A stretch of DNA of 64,000 nucleotides from Sipunculus nudus (lineage: Eukaryota > Annelida > Sipuncula > Golfingiida > Sipunculidae): NCBI GenBank assembly GCA_026874595.1, contig CM049318.1:55319250-55383249 (forward strand), in the 5' to 3' direction. The notes beneath the pieces are model-generated. The model was given only the letters and a program-made list of their open reading frames with translations, had not been told where the DNA came from and did no database searches. Below are positions 1-13,700 of the stretch, in pieces. The position numbers were made by a program, and so were the translations under genes. Every line of letters begins with the position of its first letter. Position 1 is the first letter of the stretch.

Positions 1-840
1 GGGGGACGGCTCCAGCCGGCCCCGGGGATAATGAAGGAATCCGGCGAGGAGCCGGTGACGAGAACGGCCAGGGAGAAAGTACCGGGGCGCCGGCGAGGGC
101 GCCGGGCGGACTGAATCGGGTCTAGACGAATGGTCGAGATGCGACATAAGTGATTAACTAACCTGGGACAATAAATGTAATATGGAATAGGCAGATGTGC
201 TGGCAGAACGGGAGGCCGCGGGAACGGGGAAAGAAGTCCGTTTCCGTGAATGAGAATTCAACGATTTAACTGTCGAAACCACTGGAGAGGTGACAGGACC
301 GGCGGGAACGGATGGTGAACGCAGCACGGCCGTGGTGCGGTCAACCAGGGTAGGCCCCCCCCCCACCCCCGCGGAGACAACCACGGGGCCAGACAATGGA
401 ATACAGGAGGGGAACCCCCAAGTACCGGGGAATGAGCCCAATCCTGGAAAGGGCCCACTGGTCAGACGTCCAAGTCTGGCAGTGAAAACAAGATAAGCCG
501 GAACACGGCAGGAGTCATTGTTGGAGCGGCAACGAAAACAAGGGTGGTGGGAGTCCCAACCGGGATTAAAGAACCACAAGAGCCACAAGAAGTGGGGTTC
601 TCCAGGGCGGGCAAGGGAAAAGAAGACAACTTACAGTTCAGTTGGCAAACTCATTAGTACAAACCCAACAGTGGACGAATCTCGCAGAGCGGGATCACAC
701 GTCCATCATGGCGAACGCCAGAAGAAAATGTGATTATGGGTAACAGAAGTGTGACCTAGATACATGGGAACGAGGTGGGATGGGCGATAATAGGCCCAAT
801 AAGGGAAAATTTTCGGTTGGCTTACTCTGGCGTATAAACT
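1..840. other. GC-rich island of unknown origin at the left edge
   Basis: This stretch is visibly much richer in G and C than the rest of the window, with CCGGCG and GGCGCCGG-type runs, and it passes into AT-rich DNA near 780-840. The open frames here (for example 154-588 minus, 290-496 plus, 518-733 plus) show no domain I recognise and overlap one another in different frames. It lies downstream of the last visible dynein exon, so it is either intronic or the end of an inserted element whose remainder is outside the window. A LINE or LTR-element leader is possible but not shown. Confidence 0.4.
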
Positions 841-904
841 TTAACAGAGAAAATTCTCATTAATACAGAAACAGCTCACAATTATGTTTACGTAATAAAA
901 CATT

Positions 905-1012
905 AATACAATAGAACCTTTCTGAAAGACCACCTATCAAATAAGACCAACTGTGAATCAAGACCACTTCAGGCCAGTACCACCAGTGCATGGTCTTATT
1001 AAACAGGTTTCC
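905..1012. repeat. Dispersed repeat, copy 1 (other copy 19820-19990, inverted)
   Basis: Contains GAAAGACCACCTATCAAATAAGACCA and following text whose reverse complement matches the segment around 19850-19985 (gtggtcttaattcacag, ttatttgatagg, ggtggtctttcag). The edges resemble AGGTTCCACTGT-type ends of a short non-autonomous element. It is degraded. Confidence 0.5.
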
Positions 1013-1091
1013 CTGCATCTGCAAGTTTTAGAAAAGGTGACAAATCTTGTCTTGTCTTGCTGAAGAATATTTTTTAACAACCAAAGTTTAC

Positions 1092-1175
1092 CTGAAAAAT
1101 CTCTCCAAGACACGATCTGCCTGCATGCTCATGTAGTTGATGGAGTTCTCAAATTCACCCAGCTCATAGCATTTT
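1092..1175 (-). CDS. Dynein heavy chain coding exon 11 (last in window)
   Basis: Acceptor CTTTCAG, donor AG|GTAAAC. Encodes KCYELGEFENSINYMSMQAD then RVLERFFR, following LLQVL from the previous exon without a frame break. Its final codon is split, so at least one further exon lies beyond position 1. Confidence 0.7.
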
Positions 1176-4100
1176 CTGAAAGAAAAAAAAAAGAAAAATA
1201 ATGACAAACAGATTTACTCATGTGTATACCATAAAAAATATGGGCACTCTTTACTACTTCATTGTATGCAATAAAATCTGTGCATTATTCAATGCTGAAA
1301 TATATACCATAAACTATCTGCATTATATCACATGATCCCTCCATTTTATAGAGTGAAAGCATTAACTTTTGGCTCCAAGGGAAATCTAGGAATTTCTTTT
1401 CAGAAGCAAATCGAGGGGGTACAAATCCCCCCCCCCCATTTTTATCTGCCACAACCTTTTTTCAAGGGTTTCAGACAAAATTTTGTGGCCTCCGCCCCCT
1501 TTTCTGGGCCTGGGGACCCTTTATTTAGGGTTTTCATTAGTCCTCCTGGGTTGTACCCCCCCTCCCCCTTTTCCTAAAACCTGGATCCACCCCTGCTTTT
1601 CCCCCAAATTCATATATTCATGATGAGTTCCTATTGCAAAATTTAAAATGAGCTGAGTGACCACATATTGTACCATAACTTCCCTCCCTGGTTTCTGTGT
1701 AGGTTATACCATTTAGTCCTTTATTGAATATGATCCTACAGCAGTATTCCACAGCTTATTATTTTGTTTACAATAATTACAGAACACATTTACACATTTA
1801 CACACTTACTCTGTATTGTCTGGGAGGAAGTTCAATTTTGTCAGTTCTTGGCACAATCTGTAAAAGATACAAAATCAAGTCAAAACACCATATTATCTGT
1901 CTTGCATGTCCAAGTACACACTGTTACTCCAACAACAAATCTTTTAAGGTTATTTTCATTTATTTCTTGCTACTGGAAATGTACATGTGATCATAGTTCC
2001 AGAAATAATTAGGAATTTCAAATGAAAAAGAGCTCTCTTAAAAATACTTTAAATCTCAAGAAAATAAAATTGGAAATCACGGAAGAGAATTACATTTACA
2101 AAGAGAGTATATTATATCAAACAAATTTGTGCCCTTTAAAATATTTTACTGTTCTGTATTACGCAGGCAAAATAGATGAATGTAATAATATTATATTTAT
2201 AAACAGATATATTATTATTATATAATACATATTATTATCTTATATATTTTATGAATGTAAATTAACCACAAAAATATAATATCTGAAACCTGAGATTTTT
2301 TTTGGTATAAAACCAATCATATATAACATTCATAAATATAAACCATGCAGACAGGTTTTTCTTCAACATCACTGACTATGATGGACATACCTTAACACCT
2401 GAAGAAGAGAAGCCCCAAACGCAGGCACTAAATGCAGCAGTGAGTGAGTGACATCATGGCGTATGTGTGCAAAGTCAGCAAAGTGGATGTTTTCCCGCCA
2501 CCTGGTGAACATTTTGCGCACTAGGAAGTTTTTGAAGAATGGGATGGCTGACGTAGCCTTGTACAGGACAGCCTCTTTCTGCCATGCTGCCAGTGACTGG
2601 TTCTCTGCTGGCTGGTCTGGCAGTACGTGAAGAACTCCAAATGTTGAGAAAACAAAGTGCTCTGAGTTCACCTGAAAATTACAGACATTGGTCATAAATC
2701 CTGTTATGAACCACTATATTTTTTTAAAATATTTACTCATTTGAGCGACGGTAACCCTAGTTTCTTTTTACCTTAACAAACCTTAATATATATAGTTAGT
2801 TCTAATGGGGACATCCTGTGGGATGATTAATAACAATTAATTTTAAACCTTGTGGGAACTCTAATTTTAAATTGATTTATTTTACATGGATTGTACAAAT
2901 ATTTATAATAACTAATGCTAGGTACATTCCATGGCACAGATTGTGGCATTCAGTATTCTCTATATGGTGATATGACAAAACACTCTTGCAATAGTTATTT
3001 TGAAATGGGCAAGACATGGTCAATTGTAATCATGACCTATAAAAGCCAGTGTCAAATTCAATTTTTAGCTTTATCTTACTTTTAGCAGGTTGGTCAAAGA
3101 TCATATAAAGTTAAGTGAAAAAATATTATGGAAACCATTACTAAACACATTATTTATACTAATTTTCTAAGTTTCTAAGAATTTATTCTATGTTATCAAC
3201 TTTGATATTTGAACCAATGAGTAATGCTGATAGTATTCTTTACTACAGTATTCATTAAGATAATGTACCAATCCTGCCATTATATTTACCTTATTTTTCG
3301 GCACCGCCACCAGTTCATATGGTCTGTAGTGTCTGTTAGGAGCCTTATTGAAGTATAAGAACTTGATTTTTCCTGTGTGGTAGCATTTACTGAAGAATTC
3401 TACTGCTTCTCGTCCATTCATAGGGGTCTGAGGCAGGTCCTGTAATAAAACATACAAAATGTGTCCATATAATATATACATTTATACAGGTAGATTGTAG
3501 CAGCAACTGTAACTGCAGAGGTCAGTAGAAATAAGGACACAAACTTTACAACAGCACTTGACCCACTTCATGCTAGAAAATACTGTGGTTGCCTATTTCT
3601 TCAAGAGGATTTCAAATTCACAATATGTGTGAACGAGATATTATTGCAAAAACAATTCTTTTATGAATAAGAGCCCCCCCCCACATTGAAGGGAAGTTAT
3701 CTGACAAAAGACAGATACTGTGGTTGCCGTTTTGTTCACGAGGGTTTCAAACTGGTGACATTTGCAAAATGAGGATTATCATTACAAGGTAAATGCATAA
3801 TGGACATAAGAGAAACTGCAGGTCACATGGTCCTATTCATTCACATTATCTGGGGTCACAAAGCCCTTGACCTGAAACAGGGTAGTGAATGATTTGGCCT
3901 GCTCTGGCTGGCTCTAGCCATTATGCAAGATGGCCTTGAAACCCACATTGTTTGATTCATATGTATGTTTAGCATAATCTCAAACAATAATGACAGTATC
4001 AGTCAAATGTTTTTTAATCTTGGCCATTCAAAGACATGTTGTCAAAATGCTTGTTTGGGACTGCTTGGAGGGGTAATTTTGGCTTCACTGCATTCCGAAC

Positions 4101-7100
4101 AGTATTGTATTATAAGAAAATAAAATACCCAACCCCTGATTTTCTTGCCCTTGTTTGACTGTTGAAACAACAAACTCTCAGGTAAAATAAATGTTTAATA
4201 TAATAATGTATGTTTAAAGTTGTACACCAGAGGCCCAGACTTCAGGACTTTTGCGGATGTTATATAAGAAAAATAAATACAGCCACGTTTGCTGCAGGTT
4301 GGATGACACCAGCTTGCAAGCGCAAGGTGACATCTGGTGGCAAACCAAGAAATTAGAATGGAATTTGATGATCTGGTACTCTGAAGAGGGGGTTTGAGTG
4401 AAGTCACACTGACCTCTGCTTCCTCGCTGCACTGTGACATCTCCTCCTCCACCTTTTCTGAGTGTACGGACATCCTGCTGCCGCCGCTAGACCTATGAGT
4501 GGACGGTGCTCCCTCCTCAGCTGGCTGGAAATGATAAACACATATATATGTGGCTGTTTCTAATTTGATAAAAATACAGTAAAACTTTGCAGTAAAGCTT
4601 CAATTTAAGGCAAGTTTGACACAAGCAGGTTTTATATTGTAATAAGTTAACTTCAAGCCTAGCTTGAAACTTCAAGGAAAGTGGGTTATACCATTCTAAG
4701 AGCACTCAATACAAGATCTTACTGTGTACCGTAGATGCATATATGACAGAAATCACATTGCCATGGTATAGATATTCATGATAGGTTCAAATATGAAATC
4801 TTATGTCTTCTCTCATATGAATTAATTCAAAAATAAGTCTCATTTTGATGGGAAAGTCAGATCAGTTAATGTTAAAGAAAACATAGTGAATTCTCATATC
4901 AAAATTTTAAAATATTTGATTTGATATATGATACCAAGTAGCTATAGACCTAAGGATGTGCTAACAGTTTCATTTTTTTTTATTTGTATTAATAAACATG
5001 CAAATATAATGTTTCACACAGCTGTGACAACTGAATAACAAACAATTTTTAAGTGGGATCAAATCTGTTAAAATTTTGCATTACATCCTGAAAGATGAGC
5101 ATCTTTCTATTATAAAGGTCTTCCTTCATGTAATGATTACTGTCACACTTTTTTGTGTTTCCTTACAGCATAATGGTAAAAACTCATATAATTACATAAG
5201 TCCGTTTTAATTAGTAAGATCATTCTTTACATATAAATCATTTTTCAAATATAAATTACATGAGGCTTGATATCAAGTGGAATACTGACCTCCTCAGGAA
5301 TGTCAATGTTGAGAGCTCTAGCTGTACTCCCTAAACAAGCACTCCATATGGCTTCCCCTACAAAATAAAACAAATTATCATCTCTGCCATCATTATCACT
5401 ATCATCATCATCACATCACCAACACTATCAACATAAACAACATATGTCAAAATGACAAATTTCAAGGTTTACTTGTATAACATTTGATTAGATGTACAGC
5501 AAATATCTGATGGCAATCTCAAGTACTCTTTTAAGAGAAGAAACATAGATAACTATCACCAAAGAGAGAACACACACACTGATGGTAAAATCCCTTTCAA
5601 ACCTGACAATTAAGAGCTGACCTTCTGCTAACCAGAGGTGACCACCCTGCTGGTTGGCATTCCCCATAATTTTTTCTAACCCATATATAAAGAGCCCTTA
5701 GTGGTTCAATAGCAAACACATTTGTGGGTTGGGTATGACGAATACAAAATAAGATTACATAACTTTACTGGAAAATATTGAGGAAATAGCAATGCCAGTC
5801 TGAGGAGGGTCATATTATTAACTCATTTTGCTCTTTCATCTAAAGTATAAGATGCTGCTGCTTTGGCTGGGTATTTTGAAAGGATATTCATGGTAGTATA
5901 GATATTTTTATGATCATGCATGAATGCTCTGAAATGTTTAAATTTTAACTAAACTCACTGGTAGCCATCTCCATGGCGACATCTGGTAACGAAGCTCTGA
6001 GGTCACCAAAGGTCATGGGTTTTGGTCTGAGATAGGACTCCTGATCCTCCTGTAAGAAAGATAAGTGACCCATGGGTCACGGCGCTCAGCTAAAGTTTGA
6101 AATGTTTGCAAATGCAAAATATTCTATTGTGACAGGCATTGGAAAATACCAGGGTTGGCAAGTTTTAGGCAGGAAGGTTTTAACCATAGGTTTTAACCTG
6201 GTTAAAACTGCCCCGCCTAAAACAGGTTTTGGGCAGGTTTTAGGCACCAAAAGTGCCCTAAACCTCTATTTGTTTAAATTTCTGACTTAAAGATCTATAT
6301 AACTACCAAACTGGCTGGGGTGATGCAGTCACAAGGCTTTGCTGGGCTTCTGGAAGGTTTCAGGTATTACTAGTAATGCATGATTTCCTGTTGGCTGGCA
6401 TCATGCAGTCTTCAAAGAGCCTGTATAGGTTTCATGAGACCATGCTTGAGTGGCACATAGTTTCATTGACAAATGTAAAGTCATTATCAGGACCCTTTGG
6501 GTTTCCTAATGAGTGCCCTGCTACCTTGAATGATGTAATAGAGCTACGAGTATGCCTCCTGTAACTTAGTGTAAGGCAGAGTATCAGAAGGGAAGGGGGG
6601 AGGCATTCTTGATTAGACCAGATAATTACTATTTATCAGGGTGATGGGGGTAATAAGACCCAATGGTCATAAGTCCTACTACTGTGTACTAGTAGATGTT
6701 CATGTTAACTTTCATACATGACTAGGATGATGCAATCAAACCCCTTGCCCTGAAAATTGTTCCTGAGTCAAACTTTTTACTTGAGTGATGCAGTTAGGGC
6801 CCCTGACCATGACATGTGGGTTTCTCAGGCCTTTAGGTTGAACATGGCCCAAAAGTGATTATGAATATTCTGTGGTTTGCAACATATTCACTGCAATATA
6901 GTTTAGCATTTTTCAGTTTTATACAAATTATAGTGTTTCATGAGGGTTCATTTTCGGGGTACGGACAAAAGCCCCCCCAGACAAAAGCCCCCCCGGTCGA
7001 AAGCCCCCCGGACAAAAGCCCCCCGGTCAAAAGCCCCCCTACCTTAATGATAAAGAGGACAAAAGCCCCCCCCCAAAAAATGTTTTTTTAAATAACTATT

Positions 7101-7405
7101 AAAGGTAACTTTGAGTCCCTTGAAGTAATGATCAATAATCATTCAGGTGAAACAGGTCGTGTGAAACTGTCCCATGGGAGTGGTTTCCTAATTAACAGAT
7201 AATTGAGACCATTTATGTTGTTATTAGTATCAGTTTAAGTCCCTAAGTCTTGAATAAGAATTTACTAGTATGGGTCAGGTGATTATGTAAAGTATAGATT
7301 GATATTACTATTGTTAACTATTAGATATATTGTAAGTATGAATTTTGAATGTAATTAAATAATTATATGAGATAACACACATTGTTTGTATTTACATTAT
7401 ATATA

Positions 7406-7459
<54 letters not shown>

Positions 7460-7721
7460 GTTTCTCACTTGAATTGGGAGTTAAAAATTGGGAGCTAAAA
7501 TTAGTTTTATTATATGTATCAATGATATTAATGAAATTGATCCTGTATAGTCATATATCATTATACTGTGAATAATATAATATATATTTTAAAATATTTT
7601 ATATGACTACTATATATTAATCATGCATACTTAACAGAATTATATGAGATAATACACATATTATACATATATTTACATAGTCTATATATATAATATAATA
7701 AGAATATAATATAATATATAC

Positions 7722-7778
<57 letters not shown>

Positions 7779-10700
7779 GAGAGAGACACATAGATGGATA
7801 TAGATATTTCTATATTGGAGGGGGGAGGGGGCTTTGGTCCTAGAGCTTTATAATGAAGCCACTCCTTCAATAATCATTCAGGTGAAACAGGTCCTGTGAA
7901 ACTGTCCCATGGGAGTGGTTTCCTAATTAACAGATAATTGAGACCATTTATGTTGTTATTAGTATCAGTTTTAGTACCCTAAGTCTTGAATAACAATTTA
8001 CTAGTGTGGGTCAGGTAATTATGTAAAGTAAAGATTGATATTTCTATTGTTAACTATAAGATATATTGTAAGTATGAATTTTGAATTTAATTAAATAATT
8101 ATATGAAATAACACACATTGTTTGTATTAACATTATATATTCATAGATATAGATATAAATATATTGGAGGGGGGCTTTTGTCCTCTTTATCATTAAGGTA
8201 GGGGGGCTTTTGACCGGGGGGGCTTTTGTCCGGGGAGGCTTAATACCGGGGGGGCTTTTCACCAGGGGGGCTTTTGACCTACATCCTTCATTTTCACAAT
8301 CTTATCATTCAGTTCAACAGAGCATTCCATCATTATCTAGACAATAAGTATATGTGCACAAAATCTCAAAATATGAAAAAAGGATGACCTAGCTAAGGAA
8401 ATAAACAACTGGTGGAAATCTTGTTCATTATCATATAATGTAAAAGATATTATCATATTTTTAGTTTATGGCTAGCATAAAAGATCTTTATAAAATAAAT
8501 CTTTTGCTTTTTGCCATTTGAAGCTACAGGCATACAAAACATACATGTTATGTTAGTGAGACTACAGTATAAAGGACTATTCATCAGTGTAAATGGAACA
8601 ACTTTTTGAATTCGGGAAAAATTTCTTTCGCATATATCACAAAATTTAATCCCTTTTGATGAAAAAGCCAATAAAAGAATCTGGTTATAAGCTTACAGTA
8701 TGAGCATTCATTTATAAATTGGCAGTAATGGAGGTGGGAGACCTCAGAACATGATTTTGGGATACAAGCTAAAACTGTCATTTGGAAAACCTGAAGTAGT
8801 GTTGTATTCATTTGTTTCTTTTTTTGTATCATGGTTCATTTGTTTACTTTGACAAAAAAAAGAGTAAAAGTTTTGAGATACTGTAATTTATATGAAAAAT
8901 TTACAGATAGACAGGTAAGTGGACAGAATGGACTAATACCTTTATTTCACTTTCAAGGGAATAATGCATTTAAGTTTATATATAAGCCTATTTTTTAGCA
9001 TATCCACTTTTTCCATTAATAGTTCTTATCTGAATCATTTTTTTTTATTTACAAGTTTTATAAATTTGTAATAAAAAAACTGAAAATATAAGTTGAAAAA
9101 TTAGAATTCTAAGTTGGAATCATTACATATCAAGAGTGTGGCTCATATAGGGTCATATTATGCATACACATATATTTTATTATTTTTAAATCACAAATGT
9201 TTAAACAGAATTTAAAAGAAAATAATGCCACAACATGGCATCTACAAGATTATTCCTTGAATCACTATTAAAAAGTTTTGCACATTGAAGTTAACAGTAC
9301 ATGCTTAATTTTATTCACCTAAATAAAATAAAAGATTAAGTAAATTTGTTAAATTAAAACATCTTTTCAAATAAAGTATACACACTGTTGGTTGAATGAG
9401 GGACAAACAATATCATTATGCTAATTACAATCTCAGCTATAATTTATTACTGGAATTAATTGTCAATTTCACACCTGGTGAAGTTTTTACTCTTCTGAAG
9501 TAAGGAATTACTTATCTGATGAACATCCACACTTTCATAGCAATACACCACTTTGTGGACACAATTAAATGTGCACTTTAATCATTGTAACCCTGGTGGT
9601 ACAAAACAAAATCTAAAATGCAGCATACCTAAGAATAAAATAAAATACAGAAAATTATAACATTCATCTAGTAAATGAACCATTTGGGGGGGGGGGGGGG
9701 AGCGCAGGGCAGAGGGGAAGCCTGCTAGAAGTGGCCAAGCTGAGCCAAGGCAAGCTGCCTGGGATGGGTTACATAATGCAAGTGAAGGCTGTACTACTAG
9801 GTGGGCTAGATGTAAACAACACTTGACATGGTGTATGAAAACTTGAATAAAGGCTACTCTTTTCGATCAATTCCTTTGAAATTTCAGATTTTAAAAGATT
9901 AAATCCTTATGTATATATGCTGTGAAAATTAAATCAACAGTGCTTACAGGGAAAAAATGTGCCATTACCAAAGTTCGACAAAATTTAAGGTATTGATTTT
10001 TTATTTATGCTAATAACTTAAAGAATTTGCAAAATTCAGATCTAATTTTGGGTAAACAATTGAATCTTGATTAAATAAAGTTATATTCCTGAAAAAAAGT
10101 CTCCAGCTTCAGCAATTCTCATGTTAGGTGAGTAAATATATTTCCTGATTTTTTAAAAATTGCACTATATTTGGGCCCATAACTTAAAAAAAAATACCCA
10201 ATACTGACCTAATTTTTGGTATGTTCATAGAAAATGTATGGAAGAATATGAATACTAAATATGATCAAAAACAGACCAGTGGTTTTGATATTAGGCAGCC
10301 CTGAAGTGTAACAATGGCTTTTTAGGGAAAACCCAGGTTTTTCTTTAATATCTCAAAGGAACGAAGTCCTAATGACCCAATTTTCGGTATGTTAGGAGAT
10401 TTTGGGGACATCTAATGGTATGCAAAATTTTGGATTTGTAGGTCCAATGGTTTAAAAACGTGCCCTGTTAACAGACGGTTGGCCGGATGGCCAGACAAAG
10501 GACCACGACTATAGCTCAGATGACTTACAGTCAGCTGAGCTAAAAATGATTATCCATCTAAACTGAGTAGCAACAGAATATATATTCAAACTCTTAGTAT
10601 ATGCATTTTTCTCTTCCCTGGGGAAGTATTCATCTATGGCCTGCATACGTTTATAAAGTACGTTCTTCACACAGTATAAAACACTGAAAGAAAGGAAAGG

Positions 10701-13700
10701 CTACTCGTCACCAAAAATTAGCTTGGTTAGTATTTAACCATCCCTTTTAATTGGTTTATTTTCCTTTCAGTGATGTTTAATGTTTAAATTAATTACCATA
10801 TCTTTGATTAGCATACATCGCCAAAATCTGTAATATACTCTCTTGAAGAAAATTAAAGCTTTAAATTTTACTTCTAAGCTGGATGACTTTCAAGAATCTG
10901 TAGAAATACTATTCACATTCAGATACTAAAAAAATATGATAAAAGTATAAAACATAATAAAGACAGCAGCAACAGATAATACTGTTATATATGTTCATAT
11001 ATTTGTCTTACATTTTCAGAAAAAGATCAGCAGTGCTACTTCAAAAGGGAGGACACTACTACTATAATGTGCTAATGTGGGCATTAAGCCTCAAGAGTGT
11101 TCCTCAAGTTTCTACTTGGAAGATGCGGGTCACAGCAGCTAAATTAGCACCTTGAGACTGTCCATAGAGTATTTCCTGTTGTATTTCCATGCCCTTATCA
11201 AACCCTGAACTCAAAACAATTTCTAAACCACTCACATGGGGGATGCCCTTTTAGCATACAAACTGAGAGGTGGATGTCGCAAGTCACATGTTGAAATTAG
11301 AAAGGGTTTGCAGGGGCAAAAACAGATATGCCTCCTCCCTCCCCCACCTGATGGGCTATCCCAAAATAGGAGAGGAACAAAATATGCACTATCTTCAAAG
11401 TTTTAGAATTTCGGAAAATACTGAAGATGAAGGTCAAAGTCAAAAGTTTTTTAACTTGTCCCAGAACATGGTGGATACAACTCGTGTGTTAAATGTGATG
11501 GGAAAATATGCAATACATCATCTTAATGGGGTTCACAAAAACTTTATATTTTGGTGGATTTTACCTTGAAGATAAAAGGCAAGGTCACCAGTTTTCAAAC
11601 TCATCCAAACTTTTGGTAGAAACAATTTTTTTAATTTCAGGGGAAAAAGTATACAGTGCTTCAAAAGTTTTTGTTTCAAAAGAAATCCTACAGATGATGT
11701 TGACAGAAAACAACATAACATGACATTTCTTGGCACCGCTAGTGCCATAGTATCCCCAGACAATTAATCCCCCCCCCCTTTAAGAACAGGCCCCCCATCT
11801 TCAGCAACAATTAATATCAGACCACACTCATAGAAAAGGTCACTCTCATAGAAAAGGTCATGACCCCAATTTCAATATACATCATCCCCTAACCAATGTC
11901 TATGTATATGCATAATATGAAAGAAATTGTCTATTAGTTTTTGACTTATAATGCTCACAGTACTGTTAAGTGGCAATGATGGGGTATTAAACGGCACAAA
12001 AACAAGTAAAAGAATAACAGGTGGCGCTATCAGTTTCCGGTATATGACATTACTATCCAAGATCTTCGGTCAAGTTGATTTTTGGACCAATCCATGCATC
12101 CCTTATTGAGAAATTAATGATTTTGTTTGATTTTTACCATATATGGCAATATTCAAGGTCAAGGCCACTCTCATAGAAAAGGTCATGACCCCAAATTAAA
12201 TAAACATCATCCCATAGGCCATATCTATGTATATGCATAATATAAAAGAAATCTGTCCATTAGTTTTTGACTTATAATGCTCACAGTACTGTCAAATAGC
12301 AATTTTGGGGGTATTAAACGGCACGAAAAACAAGTAAAGAATAATAGGTGGCGCCACCAGTTTCTGGAACATGACAACCCTATCCATGATCTTCCATCAA
12401 CTTGATTTAGGGATCAATCCATGCAAGATTTCTTGAGATATTTAAGAATTTGTGTGATTTTCCCCAAAATTGGACCTATTCAAGGTCAAGGACACTCTCT
12501 TAGTCAAGGTCATGACCTCATTTTAAATAGGCATCGTCCTCTCACCTATATCTATACATATACCAAGTTTGGTAAAGATCCGTAATATATTTTTTGAGTT
12601 ATTGCGCCAACAAGATTTATATGTGGCGGTGGCGGCGGCGGTGGCGGCGGGACCGGTATGAAAACATAGTATCCCCCGACTTTGTCTGGGGATACAATTA
12701 AGGGTAAACCTCTCTAGTGACTCTAGTCTTTATTACAATAACAGTCTACATAAAAAAAAGACAATTTCTTTTATTCATAGACAATTTTTAGGAGCATGCT
12801 CTTTGTGTGCAATGATTGTCTGCTGTGATTATGTCCAATTAGCCACAAGTGCAGATTTTGTCATGCAAAATTAAATATAAACCAGAGGCTCAGACAAGTA
12901 TCTCACCATTAACAATAATTTAAAAGGTAATTTTTAAAGAATTTTTACTTTTATCATATGATAAATGACAAAATATGATCTTTAATGCCAGTATAATGAA
13001 CCCAAACACTCAGTGTCAGTCAGCACCAACAGGGGGCACCAGTGAGGTAGGAAAGGTTCCTTATCCTCATTGATAAGTCCCATAATATGCTATACTCACA
13101 GGGTATTCCAGCAGGAATGGGTTGCGACCTCCGAAGTATTTCTGATGTCTGGCACTGACCATCGGTTTACTTGCTCCTTTGAGGGATGCCACAGACGGAG
13201 GCGGGACAGGTGTACAATAATTAACTGCAGGTTTAGTTCCTGTGTCCTTCAATGTCTTCATATCCTGATGGTTGGAAAATAATTAACAATAAATAAAATA
13301 ATTATAACAATTATTGATCTGTAAAACAAATTTATCACACTGAATTTGAAAATTTTGATAAATGTACACAATCTATTATTTGATGATTTTGTAGAATTAT
13401 TCATCATTAATACATAATGCATACATGATGGTATATAATTGATTAAAAGCATACTTACTTACATATACCAGACATTTTATATAAAGATATACACACATAC
13501 ACATAGGGTTACATGTAGTTAAGAGTTCATCATGCTGTTTGAAAGCAACATATTTCTTATATTCATATATCCTTCTGATCTAAATATTATCTGTCAAAAA
13601 GTTATATAGAAACTAAGCTTAGGTATAAATTAAGGTTAGGCTGAAATGCCTGCTTTGCGGGACCTCCTTTTGAGGCCTCATTTTCTAGAGGTCACCAGCT

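Larger units (their letters stand above)
6955..8282. mobile_element. Inverted-repeat element with AAAAGCCCCCC mini-repeats
   Basis: The left end (6958-7075) has at least five gacaaaagccccccc / ggtcaaaagcccccc units ending in taccttaatgataaagagg. The right end (8164-8280) has the exact reverse arrangement (cctctttatcattaaggtagggggg, then cttttgaccgggggg units). Between them is a direct duplication of about 270 bp: 7131-7403 and 7868-8140, both starting taatcattcaggtgaaacag. No transposase frame is present, so it is probably a non-autonomous DNA element or a foldback element in a dynein intron. Confidence 0.7.

Noticed and set aside
154-588. 144-codon minus-strand frame in the GC-rich island
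   Set aside because: GC-rich DNA gives long chance frames. The translation has no recognised motif, and overlapping frames on the other strand are equally open.
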